Positions 1 to 5,900 are shown, numbered from the stretch's first letter. The stretch is DNA of 5,984 bases from Bacteroidota bacterium (GCA_023436425.1 JAEZJD010000280.1:1-5984), one strand, 5' to 3'. The notes: a model not told the origin generated them from the letters alone. A program made the numbers and translations.

Positions 1-591
1 GTCCTTAACACCCGGGCGAATTTCAAACCTACTGTTGATATCAACGGCGAATAGATTTTTTGCGGCAGCGGAATTTTCAAATTCATGCAATGCGTTTACA
101 TCATCGGGTTCTATTCCTCCGCTTAAAAAAAACATTTTTTCGATGGCTTCGCCGGACAACAACTTCCAGTTAAACTTTTTTCCGGTTCCACCATAGCCTG
201 CGCCCATCGTGTCGAACATGAACATATCGCACGCCTCCATGTAAGCTCTCATGTTCCACTCAATTGCATCGTCGTCGCTGATTCTGAATGCTTTGATGAC
301 GGCGACGTATTCAGCAATGCTTTCACAGTATTTGGGAGATTCATCGCCGTGCAGCTGAACCAGGTCAAGCCTGCACTCATCGATAATGCGCAACACATCG
401 TTCTCGTTTTCATTTACAAAAACGCCGACTTTTTTCAGCCTGTTTTCTCTTCTTATTTTTGCCTTGGTAAGGTGGTGAAGCGCATACCTGGCGCTTTGTT
501 TATAAAAAATAAATCCTGCGAAATCCACACCTATTTCAGCTAATCCGTCGATCTGTTTCTGCCGAGTCATTCCGCACACTTTTACTCTCAT
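1..591 (-). CDS. trpF: Phosphoribosylanthranilate isomerase (partial, C-terminus off the left edge)
   Basis: This enzyme converts N-(5'-phosphoribosyl)anthranilate to the ribulose-type CdRP by an Amadori rearrangement, the third step of Trp synthesis, in the cytoplasm. The frame is open from the ATG at 591-589 to the window edge (197 codons). It begins MRVKVCGMTR, the family's N-terminal KxCGxT motif, with Cys6 as the expected catalytic base. FMFDT near residues 124-128 places the expected catalytic acid at Asp127. It is followed by the GxGGTGKKFNW phosphate-binding segment (131-142), SGGI (157-160) and the terminal AVDINSRFE (182-190). Family members run about 205-215 residues, so only roughly 10-20 residues should be missing. 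The start lies one base after the trpC stop (TGA-C-ATG), so translation is probably coupled. It is the last trp gene visible here. Identity is very secure; the only uncertainty is the missing end. Confidence 0.96.
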   Translation of the reverse strand, partial: MRVKVCGMTRQKQIDGLAEIGVDFAGFIFYKQSARYALHHLTKAKIRRENRLKKVGVFVNENENDVLRIIDECRLDLVQLHGDESPKYCESIAEYVAVIKAFRISDDDAIEWNMRAYMEACDMFMFDTMGAGYGGTGKKFNWKLLSGEAIEKMFFLSGGIEPDDVNALHEFENSAAAKNLFAVDINSRFEIRPGVKD

Positions 592-592
592 G

Positions 593-1369
593 TCACAACA
601 GGTATGTAAAGTTTTTAAATGCCTCCATCGGACTTTTCTGTTTCATAAAAAATTCGCCAATCAGAAACCCATTAAAGCCATGTTGCTTAAGAAAATGAAC
701 ATCTTCCACACTGTGAATTCCGCTTTCAGCTACCTTCAAAAAGTGGTTATCAATCTTTTCCGCTAACTGAACCGAGTGTTGCAAGTCTACTTCAAAAGTT
801 TTCAAGTTTCGATTATTCACTCCAACGATATCGATCGTTTCACACACGTGTTCAAGTTCTGTTTCGTCATGAATTTCCAATAATACTTCCAGTCCCAATT
901 TTTGCGCAGAAGCAGACAAATTTTTAACCTCGCCGGGCGTAAGACAACCGGCAATCAAAAGAATAACATCGGCGCCGTAGGCTTTTGCTTCTATTATTTG
1001 GTATTCGTCGATGACAAAATCCTTCCGCAATATTGGTATGCCATTGTCGCGTGCGGCGATTAAATCATCCAAAGAACCGCCAAAGAATTCGTGATCAGTG
1101 AGTATCGAAATGCCTGACGCACCAAACGCGTAGTAGGCTTTCGTTACCGCTTCCACGCTGTCTTTCGCATTTATTATTCCTTTTGATGGAGACTTTCTTT
1201 TGTATTCTGCAATGATCCCGGTCTTTTGCGGATTTCTAAGCGATTTTTTCAAAGACAATGTTGTCCGTTGGAAAAATCGTCCGTTCTCCAAAGCTGCAAC
1301 CGACACCTCGGATTTGCGTTCGTTTACTTCTTTTCCTTTATGCTGTACTATTTTCTCGAGTATGTTCAC
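593..1369 (-). CDS. trpC: Indole-3-glycerol-phosphate synthase
   Basis: This enzyme closes the ring of CdRP with loss of CO2 and water to give indole-3-glycerol phosphate, the fourth step of the pathway. The 258-residue product is a full-length single-domain (beta/alpha)8 enzyme, not fused to trpF as in enterobacteria. Visible family motifs, in order, are EYKRKSPSKG (55-64, with the conserved Glu55 and Lys57), RKDF (115-118, with the expected catalytic Lys116), LLEIH (163-167, Glu165), GVNNRNL (183-189), AESGI (214-218) and the phosphate-binding GFLIGE (234-239). The start codon is GTG (1369-1367). It is chosen because MNILEKIVQHKGKEV matches the usual N-terminus of the family and because the GTG overlaps the trpD stop in a 4-nt GTGA. 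That overlap suggests translational coupling with trpD. trpF follows after one base. No unusual substitution is seen. Confidence 0.97.
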   Translation of the reverse strand: MNILEKIVQHKGKEVNERKSEVSVAALENGRFFQRTTLSLKKSLRNPQKTGIIAEYKRKSPSKGIINAKDSVEAVTKAYYAFGASGISILTDHEFFGGSLDDLIAARDNGIPILRKDFVIDEYQIIEAKAYGADVILLIAGCLTPGEVKNLSASAQKLGLEVLLEIHDETELEHVCETIDIVGVNNRNLKTFEVDLQHSVQLAEKIDNHFLKVAESGIHSVEDVHFLKQHGFNGFLIGEFFMKQKSPMEAFKNFTYLL

Positions 1370-2358
1370 TGTAATGAAATGAGTTTTTCGAAGCTCCGAA
1401 ATGCTTTTCCACTCTCAAGGCTTTCCACAGCAGCGGCGTAAGCGTTGTCATAGTCTGAAAACTGATCGATGCATTGCAAAGCCATGGCTGAATTTGCCAG
1501 CACGACAGCATTTTGCGCCCAGCTTCCCTGCCCTTTTAATATTTTTACGAATATCCTGGCTGCATCGTCTACTGAATTGCCTCCTTGGATGTCGGAAGCC
1601 GCAACCGTGCGCTTGCCTAATTGTTCCGCAGAGAGCACCTTTTCTCCGTCGTTGGTGATCACTTTTGTATCATTGGTTAATGATATTTCATCATAGCCGT
1701 CCAAACCATGTATGATGGTGAATGGTTTTCCTGTTTGCTGCAAAAGATAATTGTAAATCCGGGCCATCTCCAGATTGTAAACGCCCACCAATTGATATTC
1801 CGGATTTGCAGGGTTTACCATTGGCCCAAGCATATTGAAAAATGTACGGAACCCAATGTTCTTTCTTATTTGCCCCACAACTTTCAATGCCGGATGAAAC
1901 AATGGTGCGTGCAGAAAAGTAAAGCCGGTTTGTTCGAGTTCCGCTTTCAATTTGGAACTGTCATTTTTGAACTTGTAGCCAAGTTGTTCCATTACATTCG
2001 AGGCACCGCTGACGGAAGTGGCGCCATAGTTTCCATGCTTAGCCACTTTCTTTCCTGCCCCGGCAACAATGAAACAAGCCAGAGTGGAAATATTGAAAGT
2101 GTTTTTGCCATCGCCACCTGTACCCACAATATCCATTACTTTAAAACCTTTCAAATCCACCGCTACGGCTAACTCTATCAATCCGTCTCTAAAACCCTGC
2201 AGTTCATCAATCGTAATACTGCGCATGAGATACACGGTGATGAATGCAGCAATTTCAGTGTCGTTGTATGCATTTTTTGCCAGGTTCAGCATTACTTCTT
2301 TCGCCTGCTGACGGGAAAGTGTTTTGTGTTCGAACAGATGTTGTAATATCTTCTTCAT
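1366..2358 (-). CDS. trpD: Anthranilate phosphoribosyltransferase
   Basis: This enzyme transfers the phosphoribosyl group of PRPP to anthranilate, the second step of Trp synthesis. The product is 330 residues from the ATG at 2358-2356, close to the usual family length. A longer reading would start at a TTG (2367) inside trpG; the ATG is preferred because it gives MKKILQHLFE, a normal family N-terminus, one base after the trpG stop (TGA-A-ATG). The small helical N-terminal domain covers about 1-70. The PRPP pyrophosphate-binding GTGGDG loop is at 79-84, followed by NTFNIST (86-92) and KHGNYGATSVSG (107-118). The KHGNYG form, instead of the KHGNR seen in proteobacteria, is typical of Bacteroidota as far as I know. 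RKNIGFRTFFNMLGPMVNP supplies the anthranilate-side helix and loop. The stop overlaps the GTG start of trpC. It is a stand-alone enzyme, not fused to trpG as in E. coli. Confidence 0.97.
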   Translation of the reverse strand: MKKILQHLFEHKTLSRQQAKEVMLNLAKNAYNDTEIAAFITVYLMRSITIDELQGFRDGLIELAVAVDLKGFKVMDIVGTGGDGKNTFNISTLACFIVAGAGKKVAKHGNYGATSVSGASNVMEQLGYKFKNDSSKLKAELEQTGFTFLHAPLFHPALKVVGQIRKNIGFRTFFNMLGPMVNPANPEYQLVGVYNLEMARIYNYLLQQTGKPFTIIHGLDGYDEISLTNDTKVITNDGEKVLSAEQLGKRTVAASDIQGGNSVDDAARIFVKILKGQGSWAQNAVVLANSAMALQCIDQFSDYDNAYAAAVESLESGKAFRSFEKLISLQ

Positions 2359-2359
2359 T

Positions 2360-2941
2360 TCAGTCAAGCTCAGTGTTTAGCCAGTTTTTCATGATGATTT
2401 CGCCATCAGGAGTCAACACACTTTCCGGATGAAATTGCACGCCCACCAGGTTATATTTTCGATGCTGCAATGCCATAATAAATCCGTTTTCATCCCTCGC
2501 TGTTACTGCCAAATCCTTGGGAAAGTCCTCTTCGTTCACTATCCAGCTATGGTATCGGCCGACAGAAATTTCGGCTGGCAAATTTTGGAACAGCCGACAA
2601 CGTTCGGCATCGACGGTGCACTTTGTGGCGACTCCGTGATAAACGGTTGACAAGTTAGTAAGCGAACCTCCAAATGCTTCTGCAATTGCCTGATGGCCTA
2701 AACACACACCCAGGATCGGCCTTCTTCCTGCATATGCTTTTATTAAGGGCAACAGTAAGCCGGCTTCTTTTGGAATACCCGGTCCGGGAGATAAAATTAT
2801 TCTATCGTAGTTGTTTACTTCATCAAGTGAAATCTCGTCGTTTCTGTACACATCAACCTCGGTATTGGGCAGCACCTTTTTAACCAGGTGTACAAGATTG
2901 TACGTGAACGAATCATAATTATCAAAAACCAGAATCTTCAT
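2360..2941 (-). CDS. trpG: Anthranilate synthase component II (glutamine amidotransferase subunit)
   Basis: This class I glutamine amidotransferase subunit hydrolyses glutamine and channels ammonia to TrpE for conversion of chorismate to anthranilate. The product is 193 residues from the ATG at 2941-2939, giving the classic N-terminus MKILVFDNYDSFTYN. An in-frame TTG at 2968 would add nine poorly conserved residues overlapping trpE and is not preferred. The oxyanion-hole SPGPG is at 51-55, the catalytic nucleophile Cys80 is in GVCLGHQ (78-84), and the His-Glu pair of the triad is His171/Glu173 in VQFHPES. The GRYHSW segment (128-133) is also typical. It starts 20 nt after trpE and stops one base before trpD. 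In some bacteria TrpG also serves p-aminobenzoate synthase (as PabA). No pab gene is visible in the window, so a dual role cannot be judged here. Confidence 0.97.
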   Translation of the reverse strand: MKILVFDNYDSFTYNLVHLVKKVLPNTEVDVYRNDEISLDEVNNYDRIILSPGPGIPKEAGLLLPLIKAYAGRRPILGVCLGHQAIAEAFGGSLTNLSTVYHGVATKCTVDAERCRLFQNLPAEISVGRYHSWIVNEEDFPKDLAVTARDENGFIMALQHRKYNLVGVQFHPESVLTPDGEIIMKNWLNTELD

Positions 2942-2961
2942 TTGATTGTTTTGAGCTTTTC

Positions 2962-4377
2962 TCAACAAATCTGCTCCGCCATCACAATAGCATTTTTCAA
3001 AGCATTCAGTTTGTTGTTTACTTCCTGCAATTCGTTTTCAGGTTTGCTTGCTGCCACCACTCCTGCGCCTGCCTGGTAATAAACAGTATTTTGTTTACTC
3101 AAAAACGTTCTAATCATAATGGCGTGATTGCAGGAGCCATTGAAACCTACAAATCCGATCGCTCCGCCATAGTAGCTTCTTGCATCTGGCTCATATGTAT
3201 CTATCAACTCCATAGCACGGTACTTGGGAGCGCCGCTCAACGTTCCGGCGGGAAATGTTTTGAATAAGACTTCGAAAGGATTTGTTTGATTTCGCACATC
3301 ACCTATTACTTCACTTACCAGATGAATTACGTGTGAATAATATTGAATTTGCTTGTACTGATTCACTTTTACATTATCGCACACAGTACTCAGATCGTTT
3401 CGTGCAAGGTCAACCAGCATTACATGTTCTGCGTTCTCTTTTGGATCTTGCAACAATTCTTCTGCTTTTTGCTGATCCTCTTCATCAATGCCGCTGCGAC
3501 GAAACGTGCCTGCGATAGGATGCATGACAGCCTTGCCGTTTTTTATTATCAGTTGTGCTTCCGGCGATGAACCCATTAACTTGTAATCACCATAGTCAAA
3601 GAAAAACAGGTAAGGCGAAGGATTGATGTGGCGGAGAGCACGATATACATTGAAGTCATCACCGATAAACTTTTGCTGAAATCTTCTGCTTAGCACAATC
3701 TGAAAAACATCTCCCCGGTTGCAACTTTGCACTCCTTTTCTCACCATCTCCACGTATTCGGCATCGCTCAAGTTGGATGTTTCTTCAGAAATAGCTTTAA
3801 AGGGATACACCGGAACGTCTTTGCTGTTGATCAGTGATTCAACACCTGCAACGTCGCTCTCAAGTCCGTCTATTTTGTTTTCACACAAGATCAGTTCATC
3901 GCGAAAATGGTTAATGGCAACTACGTATTGATATAATCTATATCGGGCGACGGGAATATTATTCGGTTCACGAGTGGCATCTTTAAATCGAATGTTTTCA
4001 AACAGCTGAACCGTGTCAAATGTGAAATAACCATATAAGCCTTGTGCAAAAAGTTCCGCTTTATCGTGATGGGACGTTTCAAACTTTTGCATGTAATTCC
4101 ACAAAGTCGTTTTTAAATCGCCGTTACCGTTTATTGAAACAGTTTCGGCATTGTGACCCGGCAGCTTGGATTCAATGGTTTTGCTGTCTTTGATTTCGAT
4201 GCCTGCAATAGCATTTATGCAGATGAATGACCAGCTATTTTCTGCAGCATGGTGATCCGCACTTTCAAGCAAAACTGTATCCCGAAACTTATCGCGCAGA
4301 CGCAAATAAATGCCTACAGGTGTGTGCACATCAGCAAGCATTTTTTTTATACCAGTCTCAATTTTTATTTTCTTCAT
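2962..4377 (-). CDS. trpE: Anthranilate synthase component I
   Basis: This chorismate-binding catalytic subunit makes anthranilate with ammonia delivered by TrpG; it is the committed step. The 471-residue product has the usual two-part layout: an N-terminal Trp-sensing domain (about 1-180) and the chorismate-utilising domain (about 200-465). Motifs include LLES (36-39) and NPSPY (252-256), both known in the family to line the Trp inhibitor site. They are followed by GSSPE (269-273), HPIAGT (286-291), the Mg/active-site stretch ENAEHVMLVDLARND (314-328), FPAGTLSGAPK (375-385), YYGGAIGF (402-409) and GAGVVAASKPENE (437-449). The conserved Trp-site motifs suggest that feedback inhibition is retained. 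It is the first structural gene of the operon; its ATG lies 28 nt past the attenuator stem, with no clear Shine-Dalgarno. The motif content fits TrpE rather than PabB or a salicylate or isochorismate synthase, and the context settles it. Confidence 0.97.
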   Translation of the reverse strand: MKKIKIETGIKKMLADVHTPVGIYLRLRDKFRDTVLLESADHHAAENSWSFICINAIAGIEIKDSKTIESKLPGHNAETVSINGNGDLKTTLWNYMQKFETSHHDKAELFAQGLYGYFTFDTVQLFENIRFKDATREPNNIPVARYRLYQYVVAINHFRDELILCENKIDGLESDVAGVESLINSKDVPVYPFKAISEETSNLSDAEYVEMVRKGVQSCNRGDVFQIVLSRRFQQKFIGDDFNVYRALRHINPSPYLFFFDYGDYKLMGSSPEAQLIIKNGKAVMHPIAGTFRRSGIDEEDQQKAEELLQDPKENAEHVMLVDLARNDLSTVCDNVKVNQYKQIQYYSHVIHLVSEVIGDVRNQTNPFEVLFKTFPAGTLSGAPKYRAMELIDTYEPDARSYYGGAIGFVGFNGSCNHAIMIRTFLSKQNTVYYQAGAGVVAASKPENELQEVNNKLNALKNAIVMAEQIC

Positions 4378-4405
4378 TTACGCTTCGATCTTTAATTGTA
4401 GCACC

Positions 4406-4435
4406 AAACAAAAAGCCCCGAGCTAAACGGGGCTT
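4406..4435 (-). terminator. Intrinsic terminator of the trp attenuator
   Basis: Read on the minus strand, AAGCCCCG (4435-4428), a 7-nt loop TTTAGCT and CGGGGCTT (4420-4413) form a perfect 8-bp GC-rich stem. It is followed by an interrupted U-run, TTTTTGTTT (4414-4406). The stem ends 28-35 nt before the trpE ATG and lies downstream of a Trp-rich leader peptide, so it would stop transcription before the operon. Its 5' arm can pair instead with a segment inside the leader ORF. No gene ends just upstream on this strand, so it is not a normal end-of-gene terminator. The stem is palindromic, but the complementary strand has no T-tract after it, so termination is predicted for the trp direction only. 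Confidence 0.9.
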
Positions 4436-4489
4436 CTGAATATTAAGAATAAACTACGGAATAGCTTACAGAACCCCGAAAGAGTTTGT
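4428..4489 (-). promoter_or_regulatory. Protector and antiterminator elements of the trp leader
   Basis: Two alternative pairings precede the terminator on the minus strand. Protector (1:2): ACAAACTC (4489-4482) pairs with GGGTTCTGT (4476-4468), giving 8 pairs with one G-U, one bulged C and a 5-nt loop. Antiterminator (2:3): CGGGGTTCTG (4478-4469) pairs with CAGAAGCCCCG (4438-4428), giving 10 Watson-Crick pairs with a single bulged G (4433). The 2:3 pairing consumes the whole 5' arm of the terminator, so the two are mutually exclusive. A ribosome stalled at the Trp codons (4501-4493) would cover segment 1 and free segment 2, giving read-through. A ribosome reaching the stop codon at 4468 would cover segment 2 and let the terminator form. 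The pairings were read by eye; no folding energies were computed. Confidence 0.82.
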
Positions 4490-4525
4490 ATGCCACCACC
4501 ACTGTCTATTTAAAATAATCCTCAT
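4466..4525 (-). CDS. trpL: trp operon leader peptide
   Basis: This is a 19-codon ORF, ATG to TAA, encoding MRIILNRQWWWHTNSFGVL, with three consecutive Trp codons at positions 9-11 (4501-4493). It lies on the trp strand, 88 nt upstream of the trpE start, directly before mutually exclusive hairpins and a terminator. This is the layout of ribosome-mediated attenuation. The peptide itself is expected to have no function; translation speed across the three TGG codons would report charged tRNA-Trp. The last four codons (Phe-Gly-Val-Leu) double as the antiterminator's 5' arm, and the stop codon lies at its edge. No Shine-Dalgarno is visible, as is usual for Bacteroidota. It is unlikely to be recognised by standard gene callers because of its size. 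The ORF and Trp run are seen directly; function is inferred from the layout. Confidence 0.9.
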   Translation of the reverse strand: MRIILNRQWWWHTNSFGVL

Positions 4526-4532
4526 GAAGTTG

Positions 4533-4564
4533 CAAATATGCGAAGGGCACAGCATTTGAACAAA
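4533..4564 (-). promoter_or_regulatory. Alternative candidate promoter P2, overlapping P1
   Basis: On the minus strand TTTG (4564-4561) and CATATTTG (4540-4533) are 20 nt apart and match the Bacteroidota -33/-7 pattern with one mismatch (C for the first T of the -7). The -33 box is the 3' half of the P1 -7 box. Transcription would begin only a few bases before the leader ATG (4525), making the leader mRNA almost leaderless. P1 and P2 may be alternatives; sequence alone does not decide between them. Confidence 0.35.
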
Positions 4565-4591
4565 TTTATTTCGGCGCTGCAAAATCATAAA
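4561..4591 (-). promoter_or_regulatory. Candidate Bacteroidota-type promoter P1 of the trp operon
   Basis: On the minus strand TAAATTTG (4568-4561) matches the Bacteroidota -7 consensus TAnnTTTG exactly. TTTA (4591-4588) is a 3-of-4 match to the -33 TTTG at a spacing of 19 nt. Transcription would begin around 4557-4553, giving the leader peptide an untranslated region of about 30 nt. This makes it the more suitable promoter for a translated leader. The consensus is short, so a chance match is possible. Confidence 0.55.
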
Positions 4592-4630
4592 TCATGACCT
4601 TTGACGGCACGCAAAATAAAAAAAGCAAAC

Positions 4631-4915
4631 ATGGAAATCGAACACAAGAGAAAAGGTAATGAAGGCGTTTTTTACATCGAGGAAGATGGAAACAGGCTCG
4701 CTGAGATGGTGTATGCTGATGGAAAAGACAATGAAATGGTCATTCTCCATACAGAAGTCGACAGCAAACTGCGTGGCCAGAACATTGGATATAAGTTAGT
4801 GCATCGCGCTGTGGAATATGCACGGGAGCACCACCAGAAAATAGTTCCGTTCTGCACTTTTGCCAAGTCCATTTTGGAAAGGAAGACCGAGTTGCAAGAT
4901 GTACTGAAAAAGTAA
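4631..4915 (+). CDS. Small GNAT-fold N-acetyltransferase-like protein (NATD1/YjdJ, COG2388-like)
   Basis: The product is 94 residues, the size of the single-domain minimal GNAT proteins of the YjdJ/NATD1 type, which keep only the acetyl-CoA-binding half of the fold. Their substrate is generally unknown. The stretch HTEVDSKLRGQNIGYKLV (40-57) is the family signature, containing the acetyl-CoA pyrophosphate loop; VEYAREHHQKIVPFCTFAKS (61-80) matches the following helix and strand, including the conserved Cys75. In the canonical R/QxxGxG/A loop the middle Gly is Asn51 here (RGQNIG). The ATG at 4631 is preferred over an in-frame TTG at 4601, because the family starts close to the first beta-strand and the extra ten residues are basic and low in content. 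The nearest promoter-like match upstream, GACCTTTG (4596-4603), lacks a good -33 box. The Nudix gene follows after 2 nt. Family assignment is good; the specific function is unknown. Confidence 0.88.
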   Translation: MEIEHKRKGNEGVFYIEEDGNRLAEMVYADGKDNEMVILHTEVDSKLRGQNIGYKLVHRAVEYAREHHQKIVPFCTFAKSILERKTELQDVLKK

Positions 4916-4917
4916 AA

Positions 4918-5388
4918 ATGCCACAGTTTAACATACGGGTGTACGGAGTTCTTATTAACGATGAAAAACAAGTTCTCGTTTCGGATGAGTATATCAGAGG
5001 GGGATATTACACGAAATTTCCCGGAGGCGGATTAGAATATGGGGAGGGAACCCGAGATTGCCTGAGGAGAGAGTTTTTAGAAGAGATGAATTTAAAGATT
5101 GTAGTGGGAGAACATCTTTACACGACTGATTTTTTTCAGCTTTCCGCGTTCCATCCCGATCATCAGATTATCTCTATCTACTATTTAGTTTCGCCGTTAG
5201 AAGAAATATCGGTGCAATTAAAAGACACTCCCTTCAATTTTGATGATGAACAAATGCGAATCTATAATGATCGCAACGAAATAGAAAGCTTTCGTTTTAT
5301 CGACTGGAAAGATTTCACAGAAGAATCCGTCACGCTGCCAATAGACAAAATCGTGGCAAAAATGCTAAAGCAACGAAACAAGTATTAA
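4918..5388 (+). CDS. Nudix hydrolase
   Basis: This 156-residue protein belongs to the Nudix superfamily, which hydrolyses nucleoside diphosphates linked to another moiety (X) in a Mg2+-dependent way. The Nudix box runs from Gly37: G37-x5-E43-x7-R51-E52-F53-L54-E55-E56-M57-N58-L59. All metal-binding glutamates and the Arg are present, but the Gly of the final EExGU is Asn58. The PGGGLEYGE stretch (35-43) and strand TKF (32-34) precede it as in the family. C-terminal ESFRFIDWKDF (123-133) is the usual closing strand. Substrate cannot be deduced; housekeeping forms (MutT, ADP-ribose or dinucleoside polyphosphate types) lack features I could match. The ATG lies 2 nt after the acetyltransferase stop (TAA-AA-ATG), so the two are probably co-transcribed and coupled. 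Its TAA overlaps the stop of the convergent lipoprotein gene. Confidence 0.92.
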   Translation: MPQFNIRVYGVLINDEKQVLVSDEYIRGGYYTKFPGGGLEYGEGTRDCLRREFLEEMNLKIVVGEHLYTTDFFQLSAFHPDHQIISIYYLVSPLEEISVQLKDTPFNFDDEQMRIYNDRNEIESFRFIDWKDFTEESVTLPIDKIVAKMLKQRNKY

Positions 5389-5831
5389 TGCGCAAAGATT
5401 ATTCTGTAGGACAGCGTCGGCGTGGTGGTCGCATCCGTAATAGAAATGATCAATGATGTTTCTGTTAATTCATCTATAGAAAAACTATCTGATCCCCACA
5501 AAAGTTTGGTTTCATTGTCTTGAAATGCCCATGCTCCCGTGTCAAAAATTTGCGGATCGGATGCTGTACACTTGGAAGGTCCCTCATTGAATTCGTAAGT
5601 ATTATTCGCTTTGAAAACCAATTGATCATCTTTCTGGCATGTGGGGCTCGTTGCAAAAGAAGGGTCGCTCTGCCATGCCCCTGTCCCAGATTTATACTGA
5701 ATGTCTGTGATTTTCCAAGCGGATGCAGTCAGTAGATCCATTTTAGTTTTCGGCTTTGGATCATCTTTTTTGCAAGCTGAAAAACTTATTACCAGAAAAC
5801 AGCAAATTAAAATCGCGATAGTTGGTTTCAT
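5385..5831 (-). CDS. Secreted lipoprotein, lipocalin-like
   Basis: The 148-residue product begins with a lipoprotein signal peptide: MK, a hydrophobic core (about 5-17) and the lipobox FSAC, so Cys20 would be lipidated and become the mature N-terminus. The +2 to +5 residues KKDD resemble the acidic lipoprotein export signal (K followed by two D/E) described for surface lipoproteins of Capnocytophaga and relatives, so the protein may reach the cell surface; this is inference. The mature part (LLTASAWKITDIQY, then DDQLVFKANNTYEF, then TGAWAFQDNETKLLW) shows the alternating strands and conserved Trp/Gly pattern of Bacteroidota lipocalin-like small lipoproteins. Cys65 and Cys88 could form a disulfide. 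Ligand and role are unknown. It converges on the Nudix gene, the two TAA stops sharing TTAA. No strong promoter was found upstream in 5832-5900. Confidence 0.85.
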   Translation of the reverse strand: MKPTIAILICCFLVISFSACKKDDPKPKTKMDLLTASAWKITDIQYKSGTGAWQSDPSFATSPTCQKDDQLVFKANNTYEFNEGPSKCTASDPQIFDTGAWAFQDNETKLLWGSDSFSIDELTETSLIISITDATTTPTLSYRIIFAH

Positions 5832-5900
5832 ACAAAAAGGGTTTTAACAAGCAGTAAAGTACTCGATTTCTTTTGTGTAGAAAAATTTATGCGGGAAATG

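Noticed and set aside
1708..2172. 154-codon plus-strand ORF inside trpD
   Set aside because: It lies antisense to the conserved core of trpD, shows no recognisable motif and has a composition set by the complementary gene; a shadow.
2951..2965. Short inverted repeat TTGAG-N5-CTCAA covering the trpE stop, just upstream of trpG
   Set aside because: Five-bp arms and no U-tract; too weak for a terminator and expected by chance at this length. It could only matter for local translation and nothing supports that.
2942..2968. Extended TrpG start at the in-frame TTG at 2968
   Set aside because: The added nine residues are not family-like, whereas MKILVFDNYDSFTYN at 2941 is the standard N-terminus.
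4227..4439. 70-codon plus-strand ORF running through the trpE start and the attenuator
   Set aside because: It crosses the terminator stem and is antisense to the trpE N-terminus; its C-terminal residues only reflect the hairpin sequence.
4672..4971. 99-codon minus-strand ORF over the acetyltransferase and Nudix starts
   Set aside because: Antisense to two well-supported genes, with no recognisable domain; a shadow of the plus-strand coding sequence.
5832..5900. Promoter-like TACTTTAC and TAAATTTT boxes upstream of the lipoprotein gene
   Set aside because: Both deviate from TAnnTTTG and neither has a -33 partner at suitable spacing better than chance.
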